Shown here piece by piece: positions 26,366 through 34,498 of a stretch of DNA of 64,000 nucleotides. The stretch covers positions 1 to 64,000 of the forward strand of contig CAYMTN010000001.1 in assembly GCA_964393335.1 (NCBI GenBank). Reading direction: 5' to 3'. How positions within the stretch are numbered: position 1 is the first letter of the stretch; each line of letters begins with the position of its first letter. The translations under genes and the position numbers were made by a program. The stretch comes from CAYMTN01 sp964393335. Lineage in GTDB: Bacteria; Chloroflexota; Anaerolineae; Aggregatilineales; Aggregatilineaceae. Under the pieces are notes generated by a model. The model had not been told where the DNA came from, did not search any database, and was given only the letters and a program-made list of their open reading frames with translations.

Positions 26366-27423
26366 ATGTCCTCCCGCAAGCTATCCAGCACGGCGATCAC
26401 GTCGTGGCGCGGCACGTCCGGCTCGACCAACGGTTGGCCGGTGCCTGCCAGCAGCACGAACCGCGCCGCGCCGTCGCGCCATTTTTTGTCGTGATGCATC
26501 GCGTCCCACAGCGCGTCCGGGGCGAGGCCGCTATACCGTACCGGCAGGCCCAGCGCCGAAACGGCCTGTTCGACTGCCGCGGCTAATCCCGGCGGGCACA
26601 CCTCGCGCCGCTCGGAGAGTCGCGCCGCCGCGACCAGCCCCAACCCAACCGCCTGGCCGTGCTTCCACGCGTAACCGCTGACCTGTTCGACGGCGTGCCC
26701 GAAAGTGTGGCCCAGGTTCAGGTGGGCGCGCACGCCGCTTTCGAGTCGGTCCTGTTCGACGACGTCTTTTTTGACCTGCACGGCCCGCCTGATGACCGTC
26801 TCAATCGGGGCCGCGCCGTGCGCCAACAGGTGATCGAGCAGCGGCGGGTCAGCGATCAGCGCCGCTTTGATGATCTCGGCCAGCCCGCAGCGGCGCTCAA
26901 TATCCGGCAGAGTGCGCAGCGTGGCGGTATCGGCAAACACGGCCAGCGGGTCTTTGAACGCGCCCACCAGATTTTTGCCCTGCGGCAGGTCCACCCCGAC
27001 TTTGCCGCCCAGGCTGGAATCGACCATCGCCAGCAGGCTGGTCGGGGCCTGGACGAACGCGATCCCGCGCATGAACGTGGCCGCCGCAAACCCGGCCATG
27101 TCCCCGATCACGCCGCCGCCCAGGCCGATCACCAGCGCGGCGCGATCCACTCCGCCGTCGAGCAGTTGCCCGTACGTGTCGCGCACGGTCTCCAACGTCT
27201 TGTATGCTTCGCCGTCCGGCACGCTGATCACAAACGCATTTGACAGCCGCGCGGCCAGCGCCTGCCCGTAGAGCGGCGCGAGGGTGTCATTGGTGATGAT
27301 CGCTACGCGTGAAAACGAGCGCTCCGCGACAAACGCGGGCAGGGCATCGTCGAGCGCGCCGGGGCGAATGATCACCGGGTACGCGCCGTTCGCTCCCTCG
27401 ATCGTCAGTGGTTGTGCTGCCAT
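26362..27423 (-). CDS. aroB: 3-dehydroquinate synthase
   Basis: 353 residues; cyclises DAHP to 3-dehydroquinate using NAD+ and a divalent metal. The [21 protein letters not shown] block, the KNLVGAF loop and the metal-binding [11 protein letters not shown] are all present. The gene overlaps aroK by 19 bases upstream and aroQ by 4 downstream. Confidence 0.97.
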   Translation of the reverse strand: MAAQPLTIEGANGAYPVIIRPGALDDALPAFVAERSFSRVAIITNDTLAPLYGQALAARLSNAFVISVPDGEAYKTLETVRDTYGQLLDGGVDRAALVIGLGGGVIGDMAGFAAATFMRGIAFVQAPTSLLAMVDSSLGGKVGVDLPQGKNLVGAFKDPLAVFADTATLRTLPDIERRCGLAEIIKAALIADPPLLDHLLAHGAAPIETVIRRAVQVKKDVVEQDRLESGVRAHLNLGHTFGHAVEQVSGYAWKHGQAVGLGLVAAARLSERREVCPPGLAAAVEQAVSALGLPVRYSGLAPDALWDAMHHDKKWRDGAARFVLLAGTGQPLVEPDVPRHDVIAVLDSLREDI

Positions 27424-27914
27424 AACGCGATCACCCTCTCTGCGACTGCTTGCGGACTCATATGAGTCGTGTCGATCTGGTGCGGCAGGCTGTCATAATG
27501 CGCGCCGCGCGATTCGAACAGGCGCGCCAGCCGCTCGCGCTCCGGGCTGAACAAGGGGCGGGCCGGGTCGTGCCCGACGCGGCGAATGATCGTATCCAGG
27601 TCGCAGCGCAGGTTGATCAACACCGCCCGCTCCGCGACGATTCGGCGTACGTCCGGATCGAGCAGCGCGCCGCCACCCACCGCAATCACGCAGTGACAGC
27701 CCGCCGCCACGTCACAACACGCCGCCGCTTCAAGCTGGCGAAAGCCTGCCTCGCCGTCATCCGCGAAAATCTGCGCGATGCTGCGCCCGGCCCGGCGCGT
27801 GATCAGCGCGTCGGTGTCCGCGAACCGCCAGCCGAGCTGCTGCGCGACGATCCGCCCGACCGTGCTTTTGCCGGTGCCCATGAACCCGGCCAGCACGATG
27901 TTTTTGTGTGCCAT
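27405..27914 (-). CDS. aroK: Shikimate kinase
   Basis: 169 residues. The P-loop GFMGTGKST, the D-x-D region (ADTDAL) and GGGALLD are those of shikimate kinase, which phosphorylates shikimate with ATP. Only 4 bases separate it from aroC. Its end overlaps aroB by 19 bases, giving a coupled aroK-aroB pair as in many bacteria. Confidence 0.96.
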   Translation of the reverse strand: MAHKNIVLAGFMGTGKSTVGRIVAQQLGWRFADTDALITRRAGRSIAQIFADDGEAGFRQLEAAACCDVAAGCHCVIAVGGGALLDPDVRRIVAERAVLINLRCDLDTIIRRVGHDPARPLFSPERERLARLFESRGAHYDSLPHQIDTTHMSPQAVAERVIALWQHNH

Positions 27915-27918
27915 CCGT

Positions 27919-29106
27919 CTATTCCCAGGTTTCGTACCCGAAACGCCACGTCGCGTTATCCATCGGCAGATCGTCTACCCGGCTCGTGCGCAGCGCCGCA
28001 AAACGCGGGCGCAGGTCGTCCAGGGTATCGCCGCCGAGTTTATCCAACAGCTCACCCGCCAGCACGACCGCGACCATCGCCTCGATCACCACGACGGCGC
28101 GCGGCGTGGCGCAAAAATCGCTGCGCTCGTAGACGGTGTGGTCCGGCGTGCCGCTGGCGAGGTTGACGGTCGGCAGCGGCGTCAGCGTGGTGCTGATCGG
28201 CTTCATGGCGGCTCGCACGACGAGCGGCGCGCCGGTCGTCATGCCGCCTTCCAGGCCGCCCGCGCGGTTGGTCGCGCGTGTGATCTGCCCGCTTTTGTCT
28301 ACCTGGATCGCGTCGTGGACCTGGGTGCCGCGCCGCCGCGTATTTTCGAAAGCCGGGCCGATCTCCACGCCCTTGATGCTCTGCACGCTGCATACCGCGC
28401 CCGCCAGACGCCCCGTCAGCCGCCGGTCGTACTGTACGTGCGATCCCAGGCCGGGCGGCAGCCCCAGCGCCACGACTTCGATCACGCCGCCCAACGTATC
28501 TTTGTCGATCTTGGCCTGCCGGATGGCGTCTTGAATCCGTGCGGAGGCGTCGGGGTCCGGGCAGCGCACCTCCGATTCTTCGGCGGCGGCAAACCGGGCG
28601 GCATAATCAGGCGGATCGTCGGTGAAGTGTGCGATCTCCCCCGCGCTCTCGGTCACGTAACCGCCCACCGCGATCCCAAACTCGGCCAGCAGCCGCTTGC
28701 AGATCGCGCCGACGGCGACGCGCATCGCCGTTTCGCGCGCGCTGGCCCGTTCCAGCGCCAGCCGCAGATCGCGGTAGCCGTACTTGATCGCGCCGGTCAG
28801 GTCGGCGTGGCCGGGGCGCGGCGTGGTCATGGGTGGGATGTCCCGCTCGGCCCAGTTTTTCCAGTCGCGGTTGTCGATCACGATGCTGATCGGGCTGCCG
28901 GTCGTCACGCCGTTCATCACGCCGCCGGTGATGCGTGCATGGTCGCGCTCGATCTGCATCCGGCCCCCGCTGCCGTAGCCCTTCTGGCGGCGGGCGAGAT
29001 CGCGATCGATGTCATCTGGAGCCAGCCGCAGCCCGGCGGGCATGCCATCCAGAATACCGGTCAGCAGCGGGCCATGACTCTCGCCAGCAGTGAGGAAACG
29101 TAACAT
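27919..29106 (-). CDS. aroC: Chorismate synthase
   Basis: 395 residues; forms chorismate from EPSP with reduced FMN as cofactor. The family signatures GESHGPLLTGILDGMPAG near the start and RASARETAMRVAVG in the middle are clear, and a long GGLEGGMTTGAPL block lies in the second half. It is complete and sits 18 bases after aroE. Confidence 0.97.
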   Translation of the reverse strand: MLRFLTAGESHGPLLTGILDGMPAGLRLAPDDIDRDLARRQKGYGSGGRMQIERDHARITGGVMNGVTTGSPISIVIDNRDWKNWAERDIPPMTTPRPGHADLTGAIKYGYRDLRLALERASARETAMRVAVGAICKRLLAEFGIAVGGYVTESAGEIAHFTDDPPDYAARFAAAEESEVRCPDPDASARIQDAIRQAKIDKDTLGGVIEVVALGLPPGLGSHVQYDRRLTGRLAGAVCSVQSIKGVEIGPAFENTRRRGTQVHDAIQVDKSGQITRATNRAGGLEGGMTTGAPLVVRAAMKPISTTLTPLPTVNLASGTPDHTVYERSDFCATPRAVVVIEAMVAVVLAGELLDKLGGDTLDDLRPRFAALRTSRVDDLPMDNATWRFGYETWE

Positions 29107-29124
29107 GATGTCCTATCCGTTTGG

Positions 29125-29985
29125 TTACGACTGCTCGATCAACTGTTCCAGCGCCTGCGCCGCCGCGTCGTGCATCACGCCGACCGGGGGTTTTCTGCCG
29201 GTCCACAACTCAAACGCCAGCGCGCCCTGCCAGACCAACATCCCCAGACCGTTGATAGCGCGCGCCCCGGCGTCCTGCGCCTGTCGCATCAGCCGCGTGA
29301 CGGGCGGATTATAGATCAGGTCGTACAACACCGCCCCCGGCGGGAACGGCACATCATCCGGCCAGGGCGATTGATCGACGTGCGGACTCATGCCGCATGG
29401 CGTGCAGTTGACGATCAGGTCCGCGCCGGGGGCCAGCCGCGTCAGATCGCCGTATCCGGCGGTATGCGCTCGCCCGCCCGGATCGCGGCTGATCTGCGTG
29501 ATCGACGCCGCGCCGCCCTGCCGCAGCGCGTACCCGATGGCGCGCGCGCTGCCGCCGCTGCCCAGGATCAGGCAGATCGCGCCCGCCGGGCTGATCTCGT
29601 GCGCGGCCAAATCCCGCGCGAAGCCCTGCCAGTCGGTGTTATCGGCGTGCAGGCGCTGCGGACCCGACAGCGTGCCGCCGGGCCGCACGCTGAGCGTATT
29701 CACCGCGCCGATGGTGTGCGCCGCCGGGCTGATCGCTTCGACGCCCGGCAGCCTGAAAGCCGCCTGTTTGTGCGGGATGGTGACGTTGAACCCCCGGTAG
29801 CCTTCGCGCCCGACCAGCCGCGCGACCTCGCTCTCAAATTGATCGGGCGGGACGGCGAGCTTGGTGTAGTCCCAGGACATACCGCGCGCCGCAAACGCGG
29901 CGTTGTGCATCGCCGGGCTGACGCTGTGCCCGACCGGCCAGCCCAGCAGCCCCACGCGCGTAATCTCAGACCCGATCTCAGTCAT
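29125..29985 (-). CDS. aroE: Shikimate dehydrogenase
   Basis: 286 residues; NADPH-linked reduction of 3-dehydroshikimate. GWPVGHSVSPAMHNAAF and the catalytic lysine in NVTIPHKQAAF are present, with a GSGGSARA nucleotide-binding loop. I set the start at the ATG at 29985; upstream in-frame codons to 30072 lie inside aroA. The start overlaps the end of aroA by 8 bases. Confidence 0.95.
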   Translation of the reverse strand: MTEIGSEITRVGLLGWPVGHSVSPAMHNAAFAARGMSWDYTKLAVPPDQFESEVARLVGREGYRGFNVTIPHKQAAFRLPGVEAISPAAHTIGAVNTLSVRPGGTLSGPQRLHADNTDWQGFARDLAAHEISPAGAICLILGSGGSARAIGYALRQGGAASITQISRDPGGRAHTAGYGDLTRLAPGADLIVNCTPCGMSPHVDQSPWPDDVPFPPGAVLYDLIYNPPVTRLMRQAQDAGARAINGLGMLVWQGALAFELWTGRKPPVGVMHDAAAQALEQLIEQS

Positions 29986-31312
29986 GGTCGGCCCATTCTG
30001 CCGCCGCGCCGAGGGCTTGCAGTGTTTCGACAAACCCAGGGAACGAATCGTGGATGCACCCGGCGTCCTCAATGATCGTTTCGCCGTCGGCCACCAGCCC
30101 GGCTACCGCCAGCGCCATCGCCACGCGGTGATCGTCGTGCCCGTCCACGCGCGCGCCGTGCAGCCGCTGCGGCCCGCCGACTGCGAACCCGTCGGGACGT
30201 TCTTCGATCACGGCACCGAGTTTGCGTAGTTCCCCGGCCATCACCGCGATCCGGTCTGTTTCTTTGACGCGCAGTTCGGCGGCATCCGTCACGACGGTGT
30301 CGCCTTCGGCCTGTGTCGCGGCGACCATCAGCGCCGGGAATTCGTCAATCGCACGCACGATCAGGTCACCGCTGATCGCAGCGCCGCGCAGCGCCGCCGG
30401 ATGCGCGATCAGGTCCGTGACCGGCTCGCCGCTTTCGTCATGTTCGTTTTCCAGCGCGATCTGCGCGCCCATCAACGCCAGAATGTCGAGAATCCCGGTG
30501 CGGGTGGCGTTGACGCCGGTATCGCTGACGCGGACGCTCTGCGTCTCGTCCCCGGCGGTGAGCAAGGCCGCCACTAGCACGAACGCCGCCGACGAGATGT
30601 CGCCGGGCACCGTCAGGTCGAGCGGGCGCAGCGCCCCGCCCGGCGTGAGGGTGATCGCCCGCCCGTCAAGTGATACGTCCGCGCCCATCGCGCGTAACAG
30701 GCGCTCGGTGTGGTCGCGCGCCGGTCCCGGTTCGATGATGGTCACCGGCCCACCGGCGAACAGTCCCGCCAGCAGCAGGCAGCTTTTGATCTGCGCGCTG
30801 GCGACCGGCATCTCGTAGGTGAGGCCGTGCAGCCGGGCCGGGTGGATGAACAGCGGCGCGTGCCCGTCGTCCTCGATGTTCGCGCCCATCGCGCGCAGCG
30901 GTTTGGTGATGCGGCCCATCGGTCGCCGCCGGAGCTGCTCGCTGCCGTCGAGCACGCTGGCGAACGGCTGCCCGGCCAGCACACCGGCCAGCAGGCGCAT
31001 GCCCGTGCCCGCGTTGACACAGTCGAGCGGCGCGGCGGGCGCGGCCAGCCCGTGTAACCCGCGTCCGTGTATGGTCAGCGTGGTGTCATCGTGTTGGATA
31101 ATCTCCACGCCCAGCGCGCGTATGCAGCCGAGAGTAGCCGCCGTGTCACCCGCTGGCAGCCAGCCTCGAACGTGGCTCGTCCCTTCGGCCAGCGCGCCCA
31201 GGATCAAGGCGCGGTGCGAGAGCGATTTGTCGCCCGGCACGGATACGGTGCCCGCCAGCGATGCCCCGGCCCGCACGCGCAGCGCGGCATGTGTGGTGGT
31301 GATCGCGCTCAT
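29978..31312 (-). CDS. aroA: 3-phosphoshikimate 1-carboxyvinyltransferase (EPSP synthase)
   Basis: 444 residues; joins phosphoenolpyruvate to shikimate-3-phosphate. DKSLSHRALILGALAEG, NAGTGMRLLAG, and RVKETDRI-like (RVKETDRIAVM) blocks are all visible. The NAGTGMR loop has the alanine at the position (NAG) that matters for glyphosate response, but sensitivity cannot be predicted safely. Its start overlaps the tyrA stop by 4 bases. Confidence 0.97.
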   Translation of the reverse strand: MSAITTTHAALRVRAGASLAGTVSVPGDKSLSHRALILGALAEGTSHVRGWLPAGDTAATLGCIRALGVEIIQHDDTTLTIHGRGLHGLAAPAAPLDCVNAGTGMRLLAGVLAGQPFASVLDGSEQLRRRPMGRITKPLRAMGANIEDDGHAPLFIHPARLHGLTYEMPVASAQIKSCLLLAGLFAGGPVTIIEPGPARDHTERLLRAMGADVSLDGRAITLTPGGALRPLDLTVPGDISSAAFVLVAALLTAGDETQSVRVSDTGVNATRTGILDILALMGAQIALENEHDESGEPVTDLIAHPAALRGAAISGDLIVRAIDEFPALMVAATQAEGDTVVTDAAELRVKETDRIAVMAGELRKLGAVIEERPDGFAVGGPQRLHGARVDGHDDHRVAMALAVAGLVADGETIIEDAGCIHDSFPGFVETLQALGAAAEWADHD

Positions 31313-32169
31313 GTGATCAGACGCTCCCCATAGCGGGCGGTATAGGCGCGGCGCGCCTCGACAATCGCCCCTAATTCGCTGTGTAATTGGTCCACGTCGT
31401 CGAGCATAGCGTCCAGCCGGTCCAGGTGATCGCGCAGCCGCGCCGTCACGCCGCGCAACTGCTCGGCGTTGGTGCTGAACATGCCGACGATCATGGCCTC
31501 GTCGGTGCGGGCCAGACGTGTCGCGCCATCGAAACCGCCCGCCGCCAGGTCGTAGAGTTCTGCGTCGCCGTTGGCGGCTTCGACGGCCAGTCCCATCAGC
31601 GCAAAACTGAGCAGGTGCGGCAGGTGGCTGGTCAGCGCGGTGAGATAATCGTGATGCGCTCGATCCATCCAGCGAGGCTGCGCGCCGACCGCCGCGACCA
31701 GCGCTTCGGCCAGCGACCGCGCGTCATTCGTCGTGCGGGCTGTTTCACACAGCACAAACCGCGCCCCGGCGTACAACGTCGGGATGGCATGGGCGTAGCC
31801 GTTTTCCGCCAACCCGCACATCGGGTGCCCGCCCACCGCCCGCACGCCCTCCGGCAGCGCGTCAAGCTGGTGGCAGATCTGCGTTTTGGTGCTGCCCAGG
31901 TCGATCACCAGCGTGCCGGGTGAGACGTCCAGATCGGGCAGCAGGCGGATAATCCGGTCGGCGGGGATGGCGACGACCACTATATCGGCTCCGGCAGACG
32001 TACCGGCGGCGTCAATTACGCCGCGTGTCAGTGCCTGTTCCAGCACGTCCGGCACGATGTCTTGCGCCGTGATATGGGCCACCTTGCCGCGCAGCGCCAT
32101 CGCCAGCGAGCCGCCCATCAGGCCCAGTCCGATGATGTGGACCGCACAGGAATCGAGAGTTTTTGGCAT
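31309..32169 (-). CDS. tyrA: Prephenate dehydrogenase
   Basis: 286 residues; NAD(P)-linked oxidative decarboxylation of prephenate to 4-hydroxyphenylpyruvate. The Rossmann motif GLGLMGGSLAMAL begins near residue 14, and the GGHPMCG block with its histidine is present. I used the ATG at 32169, where homology begins; the frame is open further upstream but that part is unlike the family. There is no fused ACT or chorismate mutase domain. It lies 20 bases after aroF. Confidence 0.94.
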   Translation of the reverse strand: MPKTLDSCAVHIIGLGLMGGSLAMALRGKVAHITAQDIVPDVLEQALTRGVIDAAGTSAGADIVVVAIPADRIIRLLPDLDVSPGTLVIDLGSTKTQICHQLDALPEGVRAVGGHPMCGLAENGYAHAIPTLYAGARFVLCETARTTNDARSLAEALVAAVGAQPRWMDRAHHDYLTALTSHLPHLLSFALMGLAVEAANGDAELYDLAAGGFDGATRLARTDEAMIVGMFSTNAEQLRGVTARLRDHLDRLDAMLDDVDQLHSELGAIVEARRAYTARYGERLIT

Positions 32170-32189
32170 CGTTCGTCCGTCGATTCGTG

Positions 32190-33224
32190 TCAGGGGGCCG
32201 GGATCGGTTCGGCAGCGCGGCGGCCCACGACTGGCGCAAGCTGTCTGATCTTGGCTACCAGCGCGGCGAAGCGTTCCGGCTTGAGCGACTGCCGCCCATC
32301 GGACGCGGCCTGTTCCGGGTTCATGTGCACTTCCAGGATCAGCCCGTCCGCGCCTGCCGCAATCGCGCCCAGCGAGACGCCTTCCACGTATTCCCACTTG
32401 CCGACGGCGTGACTCGGATCGGCGATGACCGGCAGGTGCGAAATTTGCTTGAGGACCGGGATCGCGTTGAGATCGAACGTGTTGCGCGTGTAGGTTTCAA
32501 AGGTGCGGATGCCGCGCTCGCACAGCATGACGCGCATGTTGCCGTGACTCAAGATGTACTCGGCGGCCATCAGCAGTTCTTCGATGGTGCTGCTCATGCC
32601 GCGTTTGAGCAGGACGGGATGCTGGCTTTCGCCGACGGCGTGCAGCAGCGTGTAGTTCTGCATGTTGCGCGCACCGATCTGCAATACGTCCGCGTACTGG
32701 CACACCAGCGGGACAAGCTGCGGGTCCATGACCTCGGTCACGATCGGCAGGCCGGTGGCCTCGCGTGCTTCCGCCAGGTATTTTAGCCCCTCTTCACCCA
32801 GGCCCTGGAAGGCATACGGCGAGGTACGCGGCTTGAAGGCCCCGCCGCGCAGCGCCGTTGCGCCTGCCTCGCGGACGGCGTGCGCCGTCTCGATGATCTG
32901 CTCGCGGCTCTCGACCGCGCACGGCCCGGCGATGATCGCCAGGTCCTGCCCGCCGACCTGGATGCCGTTGAGCGGGATCAGCGTATCGTCGGGATGGTAT
33001 TCGCGGCTGGCGATTTTGTAAGGATGCGTGACCGGCATCACGTCCTGCACGCCGGACATCAGCGCGATCTGGTCGCGGTCAAGCGGGCGGCCTCGCCCGA
33101 TGACGCCGATAATCGTGCGTTCTTTGCCTTCGGAAAGGTGGACGTCATACCCCATCGAGCGAATCCGGGCGATGACATCTGAGATTTCGCGGGCGCTGGC
33201 GTTGATAGACATTACAACGATCAT
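32190..33224 (-). CDS. aroF: 3-deoxy-7-phosphoheptulonate synthase, type I-beta with N-terminal regulatory domain
   Basis: 344 residues; condenses PEP and erythrose-4-phosphate, the first step of the shikimate pathway. Residues 1-75 form the ferredoxin-like/ACT-like domain of the Thermotoga type that gives Tyr/Phe feedback inhibition. The barrel follows with [25 protein letters not shown] and the late DPSHAVG block. I chose the ATG at 33224 after CAGGAGACACTCG. The frame is open upstream through the whole of aroH, but that stretch has no family similarity. Confidence 0.94.
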   Translation of the reverse strand: MIVVMSINASAREISDVIARIRSMGYDVHLSEGKERTIIGVIGRGRPLDRDQIALMSGVQDVMPVTHPYKIASREYHPDDTLIPLNGIQVGGQDLAIIAGPCAVESREQIIETAHAVREAGATALRGGAFKPRTSPYAFQGLGEEGLKYLAEAREATGLPIVTEVMDPQLVPLVCQYADVLQIGARNMQNYTLLHAVGESQHPVLLKRGMSSTIEELLMAAEYILSHGNMRVMLCERGIRTFETYTRNTFDLNAIPVLKQISHLPVIADPSHAVGKWEYVEGVSLGAIAAGADGLILEVHMNPEQAASDGRQSLKPERFAALVAKIRQLAPVVGRRAAEPIPAP

Positions 33225-33265
33225 GGCGAGTGTCTCCTGGTCATGGTGACCGTCTGGGATGCTGA

Positions 33266-33673
33266 TCAGGCTGTCGGTTGGGTTATCGGCCCGTGATGTG
33301 CCCGGTCGGGACGCAGGTGTTGGGCATCGCGTAAATAAATGTGCTGGATGTCTTGCGCGGCGCGTGTGGTGTTCCACATCACCATCACGCGGATCACGCG
33401 CGGCAGGCTGCCGGGAACGGTCATTTCGTGCCCGCACAGGATGGCCACATCCATCCAGCCAAGCTGCCGGGCGGCGACCGCCGGATACTCGGCGTTGAGG
33501 TCCACCGTCGTCGTAAAAAAGGCGCCGCCAATGTCCGCCGGTTCGATCCCGTTGGCCGCGATCAGGACGCTGAGCAGCTCGCGGGTGGCCGAGAGGATGG
33601 CGTCGGCGGTGTTTTCGTCGGCGGTGATAGCGCCCCGTACACCCTGGCAGCGTGTTGGTTGTGTTGGACTCAA
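33266..33673 (-). CDS. aroH: AroH-type monofunctional chorismate mutase
   Basis: 135 residues, the trimeric Bacillus subtilis AroH class. Matching active-site regions are [11 protein letters not shown] (first arginine), CGHEM (glutamate) and RVIRVMV (arginine). It rearranges chorismate to prephenate, feeding tyrA and pheA downstream. The start is a TTG at 33673, 9 bases after AAAGGAG; no ATG is available in this frame near it. It is the first structural gene of the aromatic operon and lies about 50 bases past the attenuator terminator. Confidence 0.9.
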   Translation of the reverse strand: MSPTQPTRCQGVRGAITADENTADAILSATRELLSVLIAANGIEPADIGGAFFTTTVDLNAEYPAVAARQLGWMDVAILCGHEMTVPGSLPRVIRVMVMWNTTRAAQDIQHIYLRDAQHLRPDRAHHGPITQPTA

Positions 33674-33722
33674 GACCGATGTCTCCTTTCGGCATGTCTC
33701 GTGCTAAAAACGATCTGAAAAC

Positions 33723-33754
33723 AAAAAGGGCGCTGAGCCTGTGCTCTGCGCCCT
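33723..33754 (-). terminator. Attenuator terminator of the aromatic operon
   Basis: On the minus strand AGGGCGC and GCGCCCT arms with an inner GAGC-ACAG-GCTC stem are followed by five U residues. It stands between the Phe/Tyr leader peptide and aroH, so it can stop transcription before the structural genes. The inner arm (33733-33738) can instead pair with CUGAGC in the leader (33811-33806), a candidate antiterminator. Confidence 0.88.
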
Positions 33755-33778
33755 CGGTTCACTGTGGAACGGATGGGG

Positions 33779-33922
33779 TTAGCGGCTTACGCCGGCAGAA
33801 GGCACGCTCAGACCTGCCCTATGGCCCGCAAAATAGAAATAATAATAGCCAAACCGGCCCCGGCCAGTGCTGCCGGTGCCGAGTGTGTGCTTGCTGCGGG
33901 TGCGGATCGTAAGGTCTGACAT
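33779..33922 (-). CDS. Phe/Tyr-rich leader peptide of the aromatic operon
   Basis: A 47-residue reading frame starting at the ATG at 33922, with GAGAG before it. Codons at 33853-33830 read Phe-Gly-Tyr-Tyr-Tyr-Phe-Tyr-Phe: four Tyr and three Phe in eight codons. It stops 24 bases before the terminator hairpin. The arrangement matches a ribosome-mediated attenuator: stalling at Tyr/Phe codons when charged tRNA is scarce would favour antitermination and expression of aroH-to-pheA. It is longer than most leader peptides, and the true start could be further downstream. The peptide itself need have no function. Confidence 0.8.
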   Translation of the reverse strand: MSDLTIRTRSKHTLGTGSTGRGRFGYYYFYFAGHRAGLSVPSAGVSR

Positions 33923-33951
33923 GCTTCTCTCAAACTCCCAATGACAGCAAC

Positions 33952-33980
33952 AGCTTAACACACTGCTGAAGAAGTGTCAA
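33952..33980 (-). promoter_or_regulatory. Promoter of the aromatic (aroH-pheA) operon
   Basis: Minus-strand TTGACA (33980-33975), 17-base spacer, then TAAGCT (33957-33952). It lies about 30 bases before the leader-peptide start and faces away from the trp promoter about 90 bases to the right. Confidence 0.7.
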
Positions 33981-34071
33981 TAACGCTGACGGGTTTCGTG
34001 TAAAATGCACAAGCTGGTTCGCCAACCGGGCAGTTTTGCCGCGTGATGGGGTGATTTGGGTCACGAAGCGC

Positions 34072-34100
34072 TTGACAAGTACGCGTTTCCTTGTTACTTT
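34072..34100 (+). promoter_or_regulatory. Promoter of the trp operon
   Basis: Perfect TTGACA at 34072-34077, 17-base spacer, TACTTT at 34095-34100. Transcription from about 34107 would cover the whole T-box leader. Confidence 0.75.
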
Positions 34101-34364
34101 CTTGTGTAACAACGTGAATATGCCAATAGCGTTGATCTGGAGGAGTACACCTCAAAGCGGTGTTCAGAGAGTCGCCGGGTGCTGAAAAGGCGATACACGC
34201 GCGGAAGTGGAATGGCCCAGGGAGCTGCCGGTCGAAAGCCTGCGGGTAAGTAGCCCGTGCCGGAGACGCCACCGTTACCAGGGTGACGGATATCGACGTG
34301 ATCGGAGTGTGATCGTCGTCCGTATCCTACTGAGTGAAGCTGGCTTCCCCCTGCCTGACAAAAT

Positions 34365-34387
34365 CTGCGATCACCGCAGGTTTTTTT
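34365..34387 (+). terminator. Hairpin with T7 inside the T-box leader
   Basis: ctgcg-atcac-cgcag followed by seven T residues. By position it is stem III of the T-box, but the T-run makes it look like an intrinsic terminator in its own right; cctgc at 34350-34354 could alternatively pair with gcagg at 34376-34380. Confidence 0.55.
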
Positions 34388-34430
34388 GTTTATGGGGGCG
34401 GGTCGCTTAATCAAGGTGGTACCACGGGAA

Positions 34431-34468
34431 TCTCCCTTCTCGTCCTTGGCGGAGGAGGGGGATTTTTT
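34431..34468 (+). terminator. Regulated terminator of the T-box
   Basis: Eleven paired bases, a 10-base loop and T6. Its 5' arm and loop overlap the antiterminator strand, so the two structures exclude each other. Confidence 0.88.
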
Positions 34469-34498
34469 CGTCAAACCACCAGCCAGGAGAGCGACCTG

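Larger units (their letters stand above)
34140..34468 (+). ncRNA. T-box riboswitch (tryptophan) leading trpE
   Basis: The T-box motif aaggtggtaccacgg (34413-34427) can pair with cgtcctt (34441-34447) to form the antiterminator. The competing terminator is an 11-bp stem (34431-34441 with 34452-34462) followed by T6. Upstream, cagagagtcgcc and gggtgctg resemble the conserved stem I elements, and UGG triplets at 34208-34210 and 34213-34215 are candidates for the tryptophan specifier. Uncharged tRNA-Trp would stabilise the antiterminator and switch on the operon. A further hairpin at 34365-34379 followed by T7 may be stem III or a second terminator. Stem I limits are approximate. Confidence 0.9.

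Noticed and set aside
27778..29103. 441-codon plus-strand frame opposite aroC
   Set aside because: Antisense shadow of chorismate synthase; composition is Arg/His/Pro-rich and no motif is visible.
33225..33695. Upstream in-frame extension of aroF through the whole of aroH
   Set aside because: The aroH frame has clear family motifs and its own ribosome site; the aroF-frame translation there shows no DAHP synthase similarity. A long open frame is expected by chance at this GC content.
34094..34474. 126-codon minus-strand frame across the T-box
   Set aside because: The region is explained by a promoter and a structured riboswitch on the plus strand; no protein motif is present.
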